Assembly: GCA_046152955.1 (NCBI GenBank)
Contig: JBJXGA010000457.1
Coordinates: 1-64,000, forward strand
Source: SIAF01 sp046152955
GTDB lineage: Bacteria; Planctomycetota; Planctomycetia; Planctomycetales; Planctomycetaceae
Direction of reading: 5' to 3'
Length of the DNA: 64,000 nucleotides
Made by a program: the position numbers and the translations under genes. Shown one piece after another: positions 1 to 8,485 of the stretch (position 1 is its first letter; the number at the start of each line of letters is the position of its first letter). The notes beneath the pieces were generated by a model. The model saw only the letters and a list, made by a program, of their open reading frames with translations. It had not been told where the DNA came from and ran no database searches.

Positions 1-1107
1 GGCATTGAACGTGATCAACCCCGCGCGCTGCAGGGCTTCGCTCATCACATATCGGGGGACCATGCTCCCTCCCAGGGCCGACATGCTCAGAATCACGATC
101 ATCGACACGCCGTTCAACTGCTGTCGGCTGCGACAAACTGCCGCCAGGCAGAGTGCCAGACTGGCCGCGGCCGCGGTCGTGCAGACGGTCATGACCAGGA
201 ACCCTGAAATTTTGCCGGGCAAGTCGATGCCGAACGCCAGCCAGCCCCAGACGAACATCACCGTGGTCTGCACGAAGCCCAGCGTCATCGTCCACAACCA
301 CTTGCCGGCCAGGAGCTGACCCAATGACAGTCGGCTGGTGAGCAGCCGTTCAAGGGTTCCCGCTTCGGCTTCTTCCAGCAGCGTTCCCGCCGTGGCGGTC
401 GTCGTGAACAACAGGAACAACACGGCAATTCCGGCGGCATACATCGCTACGACCGGATTGGACTGGCTGCGGCCCAGAACGTCGACCGTCACCATGTTCC
501 ATCCGGCCGTCAAGTTCAGGGTATCCAGCGGCAGATTTGACGCATTCTCTTCGGGATCGACGGTCGCCGATGTTCCGCGCAGTCGCAGCGCCAATTTCGC
601 AACTCGTGCGCGGCGCGCGCCCCGTCGGGCGAGCACTTCTCCCTGCCGAGTCATCATCGCCTCCCGCAATCGTCCGGCCACCAGTTGCGCGGCGACCGGG
701 TCGGAACTGTCGGCGAGCAGCCGCACCTCCAGCGGTGCGTCGGCGTTGCTTGTGGCAACGCCCGAAAGACCGGCAGGGAGTACGACGGCGATGGCTACCC
801 GTCCCTGTTGCAGCAGCCTCTCGCTCTGATCGGCCGTCAAGAGCTCGTCGGCCACCCCCCCTTCCGGATGGCGAACAATTTTGAGTCCCGTGGTAGCCGC
901 CAGATCGCCGGCGATCTGGCGGCTGAAATCGGTTTGGTCTTCGTCGACCAGCGCCACCTTGACGGCCGACAGACCGCGGCCGAGCTGGCCCCCGAAGATG
1001 ACGGCGAAGATACTGAAAAACACGATCGGTACGACGAAAGCCAGCGCCAGCTCCAGGCGGTTGTGCCACAGTCGCAACAGGCCGATGCGAAACACGGTCG
1101 CGATCAC
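1..1107 (-). CDS. ABC-2 type transporter permease (3' end beyond window)
   Basis: Membrane subunit of an ABC exporter. It starts at a GTG that overlaps the TGA stop of the ATPase gene (GTGA), so the two are translationally coupled. All 369 codons to the window edge are open and the C-terminus is missing. The N-terminus has the ABC-2 layout: a short cytoplasmic stretch, one hydrophobic helix at about residues 17-35 (LALAFVVPIVFFSIFAVIF), then a long soluble segment opening with VALVDEDQTDF. More hydrophobic segments occur towards the window edge, and the last visible residues (LQRAGLITFNA) resemble the family motif just before the final helix. The partner ATPase supplies the energy. The substrate cannot be read from the sequence; the carotenoid operon upstream is only suggestive. 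Confidence 0.85.
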   Translation of the reverse strand, partial: MIATVFRIGLLRLWHNRLELALAFVVPIVFFSIFAVIFGGQLGRGLSAVKVALVDEDQTDFSRQIAGDLAATTGLKIVRHPEGGVADELLTADQSERLLQQGRVAIAVVLPAGLSGVATSNADAPLEVRLLADSSDPVAAQLVAGRLREAMMTRQGEVLARRGARRARVAKLALRLRGTSATVDPEENASNLPLDTLNLTAGWNMVTVDVLGRSQSNPVVAMYAAGIAVLFLLFTTTATAGTLLEEAEAGTLERLLTSRLSLGQLLAGKWLWTMTLGFVQTTVMFVWGWLAFGIDLPGKISGFLVMTVCTTAAAASLALCLAAVCRSRQQLNGVSMIVILSMSALGGSMVPRYVMSEALQRAGLITFNA

Positions 1108-2027
1108 TCGCGCAGCTCCCTTCCGGTCAAGTGCAGGAACACCGCGTGCAGGCTGGGACGCTCAATGTCGAAGTCGGCGACCCGGCAACCGGCCGCCTGG
1201 AGTTGGGCAAACAGCCGGGGGACGTCGGCCGCGGGATCGGCCAGGGGACAGGTCACAACCTGCGGGTCAGTCGTGGGTTGGAACTCGTCCGGCGCTGCAG
1301 GGCTGTGGCATTCCAGGCGCAGGATCGCCCGGGCGCCGGTCCCCACCGTGGCGGCGATCAGCTCCGAGAGCGTGCCGCTGGCGACTACCCGACCGCGGTC
1401 GAACACGACGATTCGATCACAGCGCGACTCCGCCTCGTCGAGCTGGTGCGTCGTCAGCAGGATCGACGCTCCGTCGCTGCGGAGCTCGGCGAGCATGTCG
1501 AAGATCCGTTCACGACTCTGCGGATCGACCCCGACGGTCGGCTCGTCGAGCAGAATCACCTGCGGTCGATGGAGCACGGCGCAGGCCACGTTCAACCGCC
1601 GCTTCATCCCCCCCGAGAAGTGCTGCACCTGTTCGCGGTCGCGGTCGGCCAGCCCCGTCCATTCCAGGGCCAGGGCGACGCGTTCGTGCAACAAACCACC
1701 CCGCACTCCATGCAGGCGACCGAAGATCTCCAGGTTCTCGCGAGGCGTCAAATCGCCGTACAGCGCGATGTCCTGCGGCACGAAACCGAGGGCCGAGCGA
1801 TCGTCGTCCGGCTGGAGCGGTAGGCCTTGCAGCACGATCGTCCCCTGATCGAGTCGCGTTCGTCCGCAGATAGCGCGGATCAGCGTGGTCTTGCCGGCCC
1901 CATTCGGCCCCAGCAGCGCCAGCAGCTCACCGGCATGCAACTGGAAGGCGGCACCGTCCAGGGCCGTCAGTTGGCCAAAGGCCTTCCGGGCGTTGCGAAC
2001 TTCGAGCACGATCTCCGTCGGGGGCAT
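1104..2027 (-). CDS. ABC transporter ATP-binding protein
   Basis: Nucleotide-binding subunit of the exporter, 307 aa. Walker A GPNGAGKTT is at about residues 40-48, the Q-loop Gln near 85, the ABC signature FSGGMKRR near 137-144, Walker B ILLDEP ending near 163, and a switch His in LLTTHQLDEAE. The ~80-residue tail after the switch is typical of ATPases paired with ABC-2 permeases (DrrA/CcmA-like group). The start MPPTEIVLEV was chosen because the open frame upstream of it overlaps the next gene and does not look like protein. The permease follows with a GTGA overlap. A gap of about 190 bp separates it from the carotenoid operon upstream on the same strand, so it may or may not share that transcript. 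Confidence 0.93.
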   Translation of the reverse strand: MPPTEIVLEVRNARKAFGQLTALDGAAFQLHAGELLALLGPNGAGKTTLIRAICGRTRLDQGTIVLQGLPLQPDDDRSALGFVPQDIALYGDLTPRENLEIFGRLHGVRGGLLHERVALALEWTGLADRDREQVQHFSGGMKRRLNVACAVLHRPQVILLDEPTVGVDPQSRERIFDMLAELRSDGASILLTTHQLDEAESRCDRIVVFDRGRVVASGTLSELIAATVGTGARAILRLECHSPAAPDEFQPTTDPQVVTCPLADPAADVPRLFAQLQAAGCRVADFDIERPSLHAVFLHLTGRELRE

Positions 2028-2217
2028 CGGTAAAATCCTGGACCAGGGTGGCTGTCGTCCATCGACAACCGGCCCCATCATGGCGAAGGGGTCGCCGCCA
2101 CACCAGTGTCGCACGGCATGATGCCCCAGTTGTGTGGCGGTTGGCAGGAAAGTGCCGTCACCGGTGGACTCAGGGATGCATCGTAGACGGCTCACGGAAA
2201 GTGTCGGCGACATTGCG

Positions 2218-3774
2218 TCATGCCATTGTCGACGGGGCTCCGACTGCCGACAGGGGGGCAAAGTCGGCGTGCAGGGCATCGGCGGCGATCCAGCCCGACA
2301 TGAGCACCATGGGCATTCCGGGACCGGGGTGCGCCGCCCCCCCGGCCAGGTACAGGCCCCGCACGTCGGGGCTGCGATTGGCTGGTTTGAATCCTCCCTG
2401 GAACAGGCCGTGGCTCGCCAGTCCATAGATCGCCCCGTTGAGCACGTGATAGCGGCGATGGATGTCATCCGGGGTCAGCCGCTCTTCGCAGACAATCTGT
2501 GCCCGCAGGTCGGTGAGCCCGGCGGTGCGCTCCAGCTTGTCGAGGATCGTCTCGCGATAGCCGGGCCACATCTGCCCCCAGTCGTGGTGCGGCCGCAGGT
2601 AGGGGGTATGGACCAGTATATAGAGCGCTTCTCCACCCGCTGGAGCGACGCCCGGTTCGCTGATGGCCGGGGCGCAGACGTAACAGGTGGGATCGGGGGC
2701 GGGAATGGCCTGCCGGTAAATGGCGTGGAACTCGGCATGCGGGTCGTGCGAGAATAAAAAGTTGTGATGCAGCAACTGCTCATAGCGGCGCTTCAGCCCC
2801 AGGTACAGCACCACACCTGAACAGGCGGGCTCGTACCGGCGCCGGCGGGCGAATCGCGCGGCGGCCCGGCCCGTCAGCAGCTCGCGATGCGTCCGCACCG
2901 AATCGCAATTCGAGATCACCGCGCGCACCGGAACGCACTCGCCTGAATTGAGTTCGACCGCCTGCACGGCGTCGTGGTCGGTGACGATCCGCGTGACTTG
3001 CACGCCCATTCGGAATTCGACCCCCAGTTCGGTGGCCAGCCGAACCAGTGACTCGGGAATTGCCCTGGTTCCGCCGCGTGGATACCAGATCCCTTCGCTG
3101 GTCTGCATGTGGGCGATACCACACAACACTGCGGGCGAGGCCTCCGGGGCCGATCCGACATACTGCGTGAAGTGGTCGACCATCTGCGCCACCCGTGCAT
3201 CGGGAATGTTCGAGCGGACGAGGCCGGCGACCGACCTCCCGAATCGCAGATTGGCGACGTCGCGCAGCACCTTCCACGACAGCATCTGCCTGGGTGTCAG
3301 CGTGTCGCGTACCGAGCCGACGCTTTTCCAGAAAAAGAACCGCTCCGAGACGTCGTGCATGCGGCGGGCCACCCCCAGGAACTTGCGGTAGCCAGCGCTG
3401 GCCGCCGTCCCCTGGGTGAATCGCTCCAGCCGCATTTCCATTTCGTCGGTCTGCGAAACGAGGTCGAGCTGCGAGCCATCGTCGAAGAAACACCGCCATT
3501 GCGGATCGAGACGAATCAGATCCAGAGCCTCATCCAGAGACCGCCCGGCTTCGGCAAAGATCCGCCGGAGTACCGAAGGAAGCATCAGAATCGTCGGTCC
3601 CATGTCAAAGCGGAACCCATCCCGCTGCAACACCGCGGCTTTACCCCCCAACCAGTCGTTATGCTCGAACAGCACGACCGCATGCCCGCGCGCGGCCAGT
3701 GTGCAGGCTGCCGACAGCCCCCCCAGTCCGCCCCCAATGATACCGATTCGTGAGGCCTGCGCTCCGTGGTCCAT
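2218..3774 (-). CDS. Carotenoid desaturase/oxygenase of the CrtI/CrtN/CrtP family (CrtP-like)
   Basis: FAD-dependent flavoprotein, 518 aa, the normal family length. The N-terminal dinucleotide fold IGIIGGGLGGLSAA is at residues 10-23 and is followed by GGKAAVLQRDGFRFDMGPT, the CrtI-type substrate-domain entry. The C-terminal FAD motif is GLYLAGGAAHPGPGMPMVL. The VHPGGG-like form of that motif and the neighbouring aldehyde dehydrogenase suggest a CrtP-like terminal methyl oxygenase of C30 carotenoids rather than the first desaturase, but a desaturase role cannot be excluded. It lies 9 bp after the aldehyde dehydrogenase and is preceded by GAGGA at good spacing. It is the third gene of the crtN-aldH-crtP-like operon. 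Membrane-associated action on apolar carotenoids is inferred from the family. Confidence 0.88.
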   Translation of the reverse strand: MDHGAQASRIGIIGGGLGGLSAACTLAARGHAVVLFEHNDWLGGKAAVLQRDGFRFDMGPTILMLPSVLRRIFAEAGRSLDEALDLIRLDPQWRCFFDDGSQLDLVSQTDEMEMRLERFTQGTAASAGYRKFLGVARRMHDVSERFFFWKSVGSVRDTLTPRQMLSWKVLRDVANLRFGRSVAGLVRSNIPDARVAQMVDHFTQYVGSAPEASPAVLCGIAHMQTSEGIWYPRGGTRAIPESLVRLATELGVEFRMGVQVTRIVTDHDAVQAVELNSGECVPVRAVISNCDSVRTHRELLTGRAAARFARRRRYEPACSGVVLYLGLKRRYEQLLHHNFLFSHDPHAEFHAIYRQAIPAPDPTCYVCAPAISEPGVAPAGGEALYILVHTPYLRPHHDWGQMWPGYRETILDKLERTAGLTDLRAQIVCEERLTPDDIHRRYHVLNGAIYGLASHGLFQGGFKPANRSPDVRGLYLAGGAAHPGPGMPMVLMSGWIAADALHADFAPLSAVGAPSTMA

Positions 3775-3783
3775 ACTCGTTCC

Positions 3784-5331
3784 TCATTCCGGGTTCTGTC
3801 GCCGCTTCCAGGCTTCCTTAAGGAATTGCCAAACTCCCGCCAATCGGCATCGCCAACGGCCCGCGTGTGCCGCTTGCAGCCACCCCTGCAACAGCTCGGC
3901 CCGCGCGGGCTGCAGGTGCGGGAGCCACCGGCCGTTCCTGCGGATGACCGCTTTCAGGCGCGTCAGGTTCAATAACCCTGCGGCGCCACGCGTGACGCCA
4001 TAACCACTGGCGCGGCGTCCCCCGAACGGAACCCGTGGATCGGCCGTGGGAACGATGAGGTCGTTGATCACCACGCATCCCGCGTCGATCCGCGCCGCCA
4101 GATGCGACGCCTGGGGTTCTTTTCCGAAAACCACTGCGCCCAATGCGTACGGACACTGCGCATTCAGACGCAGGGCCTCGTCGTCGTCGGTCACCTTGAC
4201 GATCGCCGACACCGGTGCGAACAGATCGGCCTGCAGCAGGCGCATCTCGGGCCGTGCATCGCTGGCGACGAGCGGCCAGCAGGGCGAGGACTCAACCGGA
4301 CCAGAACCCGCGAGCCTGCCCCACAATCCCTTCGCACCGGATGCCAGGGCTTCCCCGAACAGCAGGGCGGCCGCTGTCGCGGCGCCTGGCTCGACCTGGA
4401 GGGGGGGCCGATCGGCCAAAATCCGCGTCAGCCGCCGCTCGAAATCGTTCGCCACGGCGCTGTTGACGAAGACCCGTCGCGGGGCGATGCAGGTGGCCCC
4501 CGCGTTGAGCGTCAGGCCAAACGCCACGCATTCCGCCGCACGCTGGAGATCGGCATGGGACTGCACAAAGACCGCATCGCAGCCTGACAGCTCCAGGGTG
4601 CAGGGGGTCAGCGTCTCTGCGGCAGAAGACAGCACACGTCGGCCCGTCGCAGCCGAACCGGTCAACAGGACATGATCGACCCCGGCCGCAACGGCCAGCC
4701 GTCCCGAGGGCTCGTCGTCGGGCAACACCTGCAGAAGTTGCGGATCGAGCCCCGCCTCGATCAGCAAGCTCTGCAACCCGACTGCGGCACTCCCGGCTCC
4801 CTGCCCCGGTTTCAACAGCACGGCATTTCCGGCCACCAGCGCCTGAACGACCTGCACGCCCGGCAGAAACAACGGATAGTTCCAGGTGCCCAGCACCAGC
4901 ACGACGCCATGCGGCTCGCGAAACAGCGTGACGTCGACGCCCTTCAACCACAGCGGCCGATCGGCCCGGCGACCGCGTTGCGGGCGCAGCAGCCGCGCGG
5001 CTCGACGTTCCAAAAACCGGCAGGCATCCGCCAGGGGGATGATCTCGGCTGCCAGCGTCATGGCCGGATCGCGCGCAACCGGCAGCACCAGCGTGGCAGC
5101 GACTTCGGCTCCCTGTTCCGCCAGTCGCTGCCGGAAGCGGCGGACAACCTGCAGGCGCTGTGCCACCGGCAGTGTTTGCCAAACGGCTTGCGCGACGCGC
5201 GCCTGCCTCAGCAGTAGGAGTACTTCGCTTGCAGTCACCCCCGGGCTCCCCGCGTCGCGCTGAACCGGGCCGTTTCGCCCGATCAGATCGGGTTCCGGGA
5301 GCGAAATTCGGGCGTTGAATGCGATGTCCAT
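3784..5331 (-). CDS. Aldehyde dehydrogenase, probable carotenoid (diapolycopenal-type) aldehyde dehydrogenase
   Basis: Member of the ALDH superfamily, 515 aa. The NAD(P)-binding fold contains GTWNYPLFLPG and LLTGSAATG. The general base is Glu 247 (LELSG) and the catalytic nucleophile is Cys 281 (NAGATCIAPRR). It sits between two CrtI-family genes, 3 nt after the upstream crtN-like stop and 9 nt before the next start, so the three are almost certainly one mRNA. In C30 carotenoid pathways an ALDH of this kind (CrtNc/AldH) oxidises terminal aldehydes to carboxylic acids, giving diapocarotenoic acids. That role is inferred from context; the sequence alone shows only an ALDH with intact catalytic residues. 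Confidence 0.88.
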   Translation of the reverse strand: MDIAFNARISLPEPDLIGRNGPVQRDAGSPGVTASEVLLLLRQARVAQAVWQTLPVAQRLQVVRRFRQRLAEQGAEVAATLVLPVARDPAMTLAAEIIPLADACRFLERRAARLLRPQRGRRADRPLWLKGVDVTLFREPHGVVLVLGTWNYPLFLPGVQVVQALVAGNAVLLKPGQGAGSAAVGLQSLLIEAGLDPQLLQVLPDDEPSGRLAVAAGVDHVLLTGSAATGRRVLSSAAETLTPCTLELSGCDAVFVQSHADLQRAAECVAFGLTLNAGATCIAPRRVFVNSAVANDFERRLTRILADRPPLQVEPGAATAAALLFGEALASGAKGLWGRLAGSGPVESSPCWPLVASDARPEMRLLQADLFAPVSAIVKVTDDDEALRLNAQCPYALGAVVFGKEPQASHLAARIDAGCVVINDLIVPTADPRVPFGGRRASGYGVTRGAAGLLNLTRLKAVIRRNGRWLPHLQPARAELLQGWLQAAHAGRWRCRLAGVWQFLKEAWKRRQNPE

Positions 5332-5334
5332 AAG

Positions 5335-6876
5335 TCACCCCTCGGCCAGTGCCGGGACGCATTCCGGGATCGGAAACGTGGCCGGAATCCGGCTGCCCAA
5401 ATCGTCGCACAACAGCCGCGAGGTGATCCGCGCTGATTCGAAGATCACCGGCAAACCGCTCCCCGGGTGCGTGCCGCCTCCCACCAGGTACACGCTCTCG
5501 AGATCTTCAAACCGATTCTGCGGGCGCCGGTGCAGCATCTGTCCCAGATTGTGCGCCAGATTGAACGTGGCCCCCTTGTTGACTGCGAACTGGTGCTCCC
5601 AATCGGCCGGTGTGATCACGCGCAGGAATCGCGCGCGCCGTTCAACGCCCTTCAAACCAATCTGTTCCAACTGCCGATAGACCGCGGCTGTGAACGCCGG
5701 CTGCGCCTGCGACCAGTCGATGTGCGGAGTCGCATGCGGGACCGGCACCAGGACGTACAACGTGCTCATTCCCGATGGAGCCAGCGTGGGATCGGTGACG
5801 CACGCGTTCTGCACATAGAATGACGGATCGGCTGACAGCACCTGATCGTCTTCGATGTCCTTCAGGTTTTGCTCGTAGTTGCGGGCGATGTAGATCGAAT
5901 GATGCGGCAAGTCGTCGTACAGCCCCTCGATCCCCAGGTACATCATGAAGGTCGAGCACGAGTACCGCTTGCCGGCCAACTGCCGATCAGTCCAGCGCCG
6001 CCGCAGTCTGTCGGGAACCAGCGCCCGCATGGCATGCGCGAAATCGGCATTCACCACGACCGCTGCGGCCGGATATCGCGCTTTCGAAGTGCGGACGGCC
6101 ACCGCGCGTTTTCCCGAGAATTCGAGCTCTTCAACCGGTTCGTCCAGATGGATTTCGACACCCATTTCGACGGCGATGGCGGCCATCCGTTCCATCACTG
6201 CGCTGCACCCCCCGAGGGGGTGGAACACGCCGTGTTCGTACTCCAGAAACGACAGAATCGAAAACAGGCTCGGACAGCGAAAAGGGGACATCCCCAGGTA
6301 CTTCGACTGGAACGAGAAGGCGATCGCCAGACGAGGGTCCGAGAAATACGATTGCAGTTCCGTCCCTAGCGACCGCCACGGGCGAAGCCAAGGGAGCATC
6401 CGTAGCATGTCGGGAGCCAGCAGATCGGCCAGGCCCGAAAACGGACGTTCCAGCGCCGGCTGCAATTTACGCAGCTTGACGCGATTGTCGACCATGTAGC
6501 GGCCGAATGCTCCCGCATCGCGGGGTGAAAGGGCGGCGATCTGCCGCTCCATCCGTTCGACGTCGGGGGTTGCATCCAACTGTCCCCCTGCGCCAAACGT
6601 CAGCCGATACTGCGGATCGAGCTTGATCATCGGAACTTCGGTCCGCAGATCGCGGCCGATGGCGGCAAAGATTTCCGACAACACGCGCGGATAAAGGAAG
6701 AACGTCGGTCCCAGGTCGAATCGAAAGCCGTGCTCCTCAATGGCGGAAGTCCTTCCCCCAACACGGGATAAGCGTTCGAGGATCCGCACTCGAAACCCCG
6801 CCTGGGCCATCAAAAGCCCCGTGGCCAACCCCCCGGGACCGGCCCCGATAATCACAATTTCCGAGTTTTTCGACAC
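5335..6876 (-). CDS. Carotenoid desaturase, CrtN-like (C30 pathway)
   Basis: FAD-dependent desaturase, 513 aa. The N-terminal IVIIGAGPGGLATG fold (residues 7-20) and the C-terminal VYLVGGGTHPGSGLPVIFE motif are the classic CrtI/CrtN pair; HPGSGLP is the desaturase form. The start is a GTG (MSKNSEIVII), the only start leaving an intact nucleotide-binding fold with little extra N-terminus. It is the first gene of a three-gene operon with the aldehyde dehydrogenase and a second CrtI-family protein. No phytoene synthase, squalene synthase (hpnCDE) or cyclase gene lies in the window, so the C30 assignment rests on the operon pattern known in planctomycetes. A 17-bp dyad lies about 40 bp upstream and may be an operator. 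Confidence 0.88.
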   Translation of the reverse strand: MSKNSEIVIIGAGPGGLATGLLMAQAGFRVRILERLSRVGGRTSAIEEHGFRFDLGPTFFLYPRVLSEIFAAIGRDLRTEVPMIKLDPQYRLTFGAGGQLDATPDVERMERQIAALSPRDAGAFGRYMVDNRVKLRKLQPALERPFSGLADLLAPDMLRMLPWLRPWRSLGTELQSYFSDPRLAIAFSFQSKYLGMSPFRCPSLFSILSFLEYEHGVFHPLGGCSAVMERMAAIAVEMGVEIHLDEPVEELEFSGKRAVAVRTSKARYPAAAVVVNADFAHAMRALVPDRLRRRWTDRQLAGKRYSCSTFMMYLGIEGLYDDLPHHSIYIARNYEQNLKDIEDDQVLSADPSFYVQNACVTDPTLAPSGMSTLYVLVPVPHATPHIDWSQAQPAFTAAVYRQLEQIGLKGVERRARFLRVITPADWEHQFAVNKGATFNLAHNLGQMLHRRPQNRFEDLESVYLVGGGTHPGSGLPVIFESARITSRLLCDDLGSRIPATFPIPECVPALAEG

Positions 6877-6917
6877 GGCTGCTTGCCCCCAACTGACGAT
6901 CCTTCGAACCCAGCGTA

Positions 6918-6934
6918 TTGACCCAACCAGTCAA
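6918..6934. promoter_or_regulatory. Dyad TTGAC-N7-GTCAA upstream of the carotenoid operon
   Basis: A perfect inverted repeat with 5-bp arms (6918-6922 and 6930-6934) and a 7-bp centre lies 41 bp before the GTG start of the crtN-like gene. The position fits an operator or promoter-proximal binding site. No regulator gene is adjacent, so the binding protein is unknown. Confidence 0.35.
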
Positions 6935-7014
6935 ATCATAGGAGCGCGGTCAAACTGGTCCCGTTTTCGCACGTTCAGCAGCCCTGCGGGCCAGTCGGAG
7001 TCTCACGCCACCCC

Positions 7015-7114
7015 CCTCCGCTCAGCTTGCCTGAGCGGGGCGACGCCTGGCAGCTACCTGGGTGGCAGCCCAAGCCCCCACTCTCGTCGAGCTTGCCGCG
7101 ACGGGAGTACGCCT
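7015..7114 (+). repeat. Two-hairpin interspersed repeat, copy 1
   Basis: Hairpin 1 is CCGCTCAG-CTTGC-CTGAGCGG (7018-7038), followed by GGCGACGCCT. About 65 bp later a second, imperfect hairpin around CTCGTCG/CGACGGGAG is followed by AGTACGCCT. The same arrangement recurs at 53757-53858. The copy fills the gap between the carotenoid operon and the DUF1579 gene; nothing else is apparent in that gap apart from the upstream dyad. Confidence 0.75.
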
Positions 7115-7166
7115 CGTGCAGTGAAAGCTCTGTTCGCAAGTGGCGCAAGGACGGGGAGTCATCCTG

Positions 7167-7655
7167 TCAATTGGTGACGCGGGTGTACTTTGCCGTCATG
7201 AACTGCGTCCAGGAGCCGTCCTGATTTTGAAATTGTGATCTCAGCAGGTAATGGTCCTGGTCGATGACCTCGATGATGTCGTGATACTTTGCCATCGTCC
7301 CGCCATCCTCAAAGCTCGGGCCTTCGGAATCGAGGGTCAGCACTTTGCGAGCGGCATCCAGTTGGCCGTCGTATGGCCACAGATGAGTCATGCACGAGGC
7401 GACGAACGTCCCCACAAAGCGTTGTCTGGCGGGATCGAATCCGAGTGTCATCACCGAGCGCATCGTCTGGTCATCCGGACCATCGTTCTCCATTTCGCCC
7501 AGCGTCCAGAGCGATCCCAGCGACCGGGTTGTTTGCTTCCCCGTCGATTTCAACGGCGGCTGGTCCGGCCCCATCATGCATTCGGTCTCGAAATTCCAAT
7601 CACCCACAAGCTGGAGGAGCCATTCGTGTTCGGGAGTCGGCTCAGGCAATTGCAT
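7167..7655 (-). CDS. DUF1579 family protein
   Basis: Conserved protein of 162 aa, the usual length for DUF1579. It shows the family pattern: HEWLLQLVGDWNFETE near the N-terminus, then alternating strands with FDPARQRFVGTFV in the middle and a C-terminal FMTAKYTRV. No signal peptide or membrane segment is seen, so it is probably cytoplasmic. DUF1579 proteins are lipocalin-like barrels with no established biochemical role. The start is supported by AAGGAA 7 nt before ATG. It is transcribed away from the divergent ECF sigma gene; the gap carries no clear promoter. Confidence 0.85.
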   Translation of the reverse strand: MQLPEPTPEHEWLLQLVGDWNFETECMMGPDQPPLKSTGKQTTRSLGSLWTLGEMENDGPDDQTMRSVMTLGFDPARQRFVGTFVASCMTHLWPYDGQLDAARKVLTLDSEGPSFEDGGTMAKYHDIIEVIDQDHYLLRSQFQNQDGSWTQFMTAKYTRVTN

Positions 7656-7849
7656 CGGATGTTCCTTGCGTTTGTTGATGGATCGATTCGCAATTTGATT
7701 GTGGTGGGCAACTTGCGGCTCCTAACTGGCGAATGATACATCCGTACACATTTTGCCGTCAAACGATGACGCAGGCTGTGTCGGCTACGGCGTGGCCGCG
7801 CGTCGAATTTGGCGATCGTCTGCGTGTAACATATCAGAGACCAGTCCCG

Positions 7850-8485
7850 ATGCCTGTTTCCCCAATGTCCCCAATCATGTTTCCCGAAACCAATCCCAGC
7901 CTGTTGCTCCGTCTCTCCGGGACGGCCAGGGAGCAGGCTTGGTTTGAATTCGTCGAGTTGTACCGCCCGGCGATTCTGCGGCTGGCGGCTCGCAAGGGGT
8001 TGCAGCATGGGGATTGCGAAGATTTGGCGCAGTCGGTGTTGCTGTCGGTGGCGGGGGCCATCCAGGCCTGGGAAACAGACCCGGCCCGCGGAAAATTCCG
8101 GACCTGGCTCCATACGATCGCCCAGCGACGTGTCATCGATGCCCTGCGTCGGCGCGCCACCGCAGCCGTCAGCGGCGGGTCGTCGGTGCAGCGGCTGCTG
8201 GAGGAACGGGAAGAGCGCGGCGAGGATTCCTCCCTGTTCCGGATGGAGCTGAAGCGACAGGCGTTTCGACAGGTGGCCCACTCGATTCGGGATGAGTTTC
8301 AGGAGACGACCTGGAACTGCTTCTGGCTGGTTGCCGTGGAGGGGCTTGGCCCCGCCGAAGCGGCGCGGCAGACCGGCAAGAGCATCGGCGCGGTCTATGC
8401 CGCCAAGGGGCGCGTCGCCCGCCGGCTGATCGAGCGGATTCGCGAACTGGAGCCGCAGTTTTCCGGGGAGGAATGCGATGATTGA
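7850..8485 (+). CDS. ECF-type RNA polymerase sigma factor
   Basis: About 211 aa. Region 2 is visible as WFEFVELYRPAILRLAARKG...DLAQSVL, with FRTWLHTIAQRRVIDALRRR as region 2.4. Region 4 is the C-terminal helix-turn-helix GPAEAARQTGKSIGAVYAAKGR. The family is the planctomycete ECF group coupled to serine/threonine kinases. The start at 7850 (MPVSPM) was chosen over an upstream in-frame ATG; ATGs at 7865 and 7877 are also possible. The last 8 bp overlap the start of the kinase gene, so sigma and kinase are translationally coupled. The kinase carries a zinc-finger anti-sigma-like N-terminus, so it is the likely controller of this sigma factor. Confidence 0.88.
   Translation: MPVSPMSPIMFPETNPSLLLRLSGTAREQAWFEFVELYRPAILRLAARKGLQHGDCEDLAQSVLLSVAGAIQAWETDPARGKFRTWLHTIAQRRVIDALRRRATAAVSGGSSVQRLLEEREERGEDSSLFRMELKRQAFRQVAHSIRDEFQETTWNCFWLVAVEGLGPAEAARQTGKSIGAVYAAKGRVARRLIERIRELEPQFSGEECDD

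Noticed and set aside
685..1873. Long plus-strand frames over the ABC exporter genes
   Set aside because: Arg/Ser-rich translations without family features; the minus strand encodes intact ABC proteins in the same place.
7702..7717. Sigma-54-like TGG...TTGC before the first ECF sigma gene
   Set aside because: GG-N10-GC is present, but three of the four bases after the -24 GG differ from the consensus.
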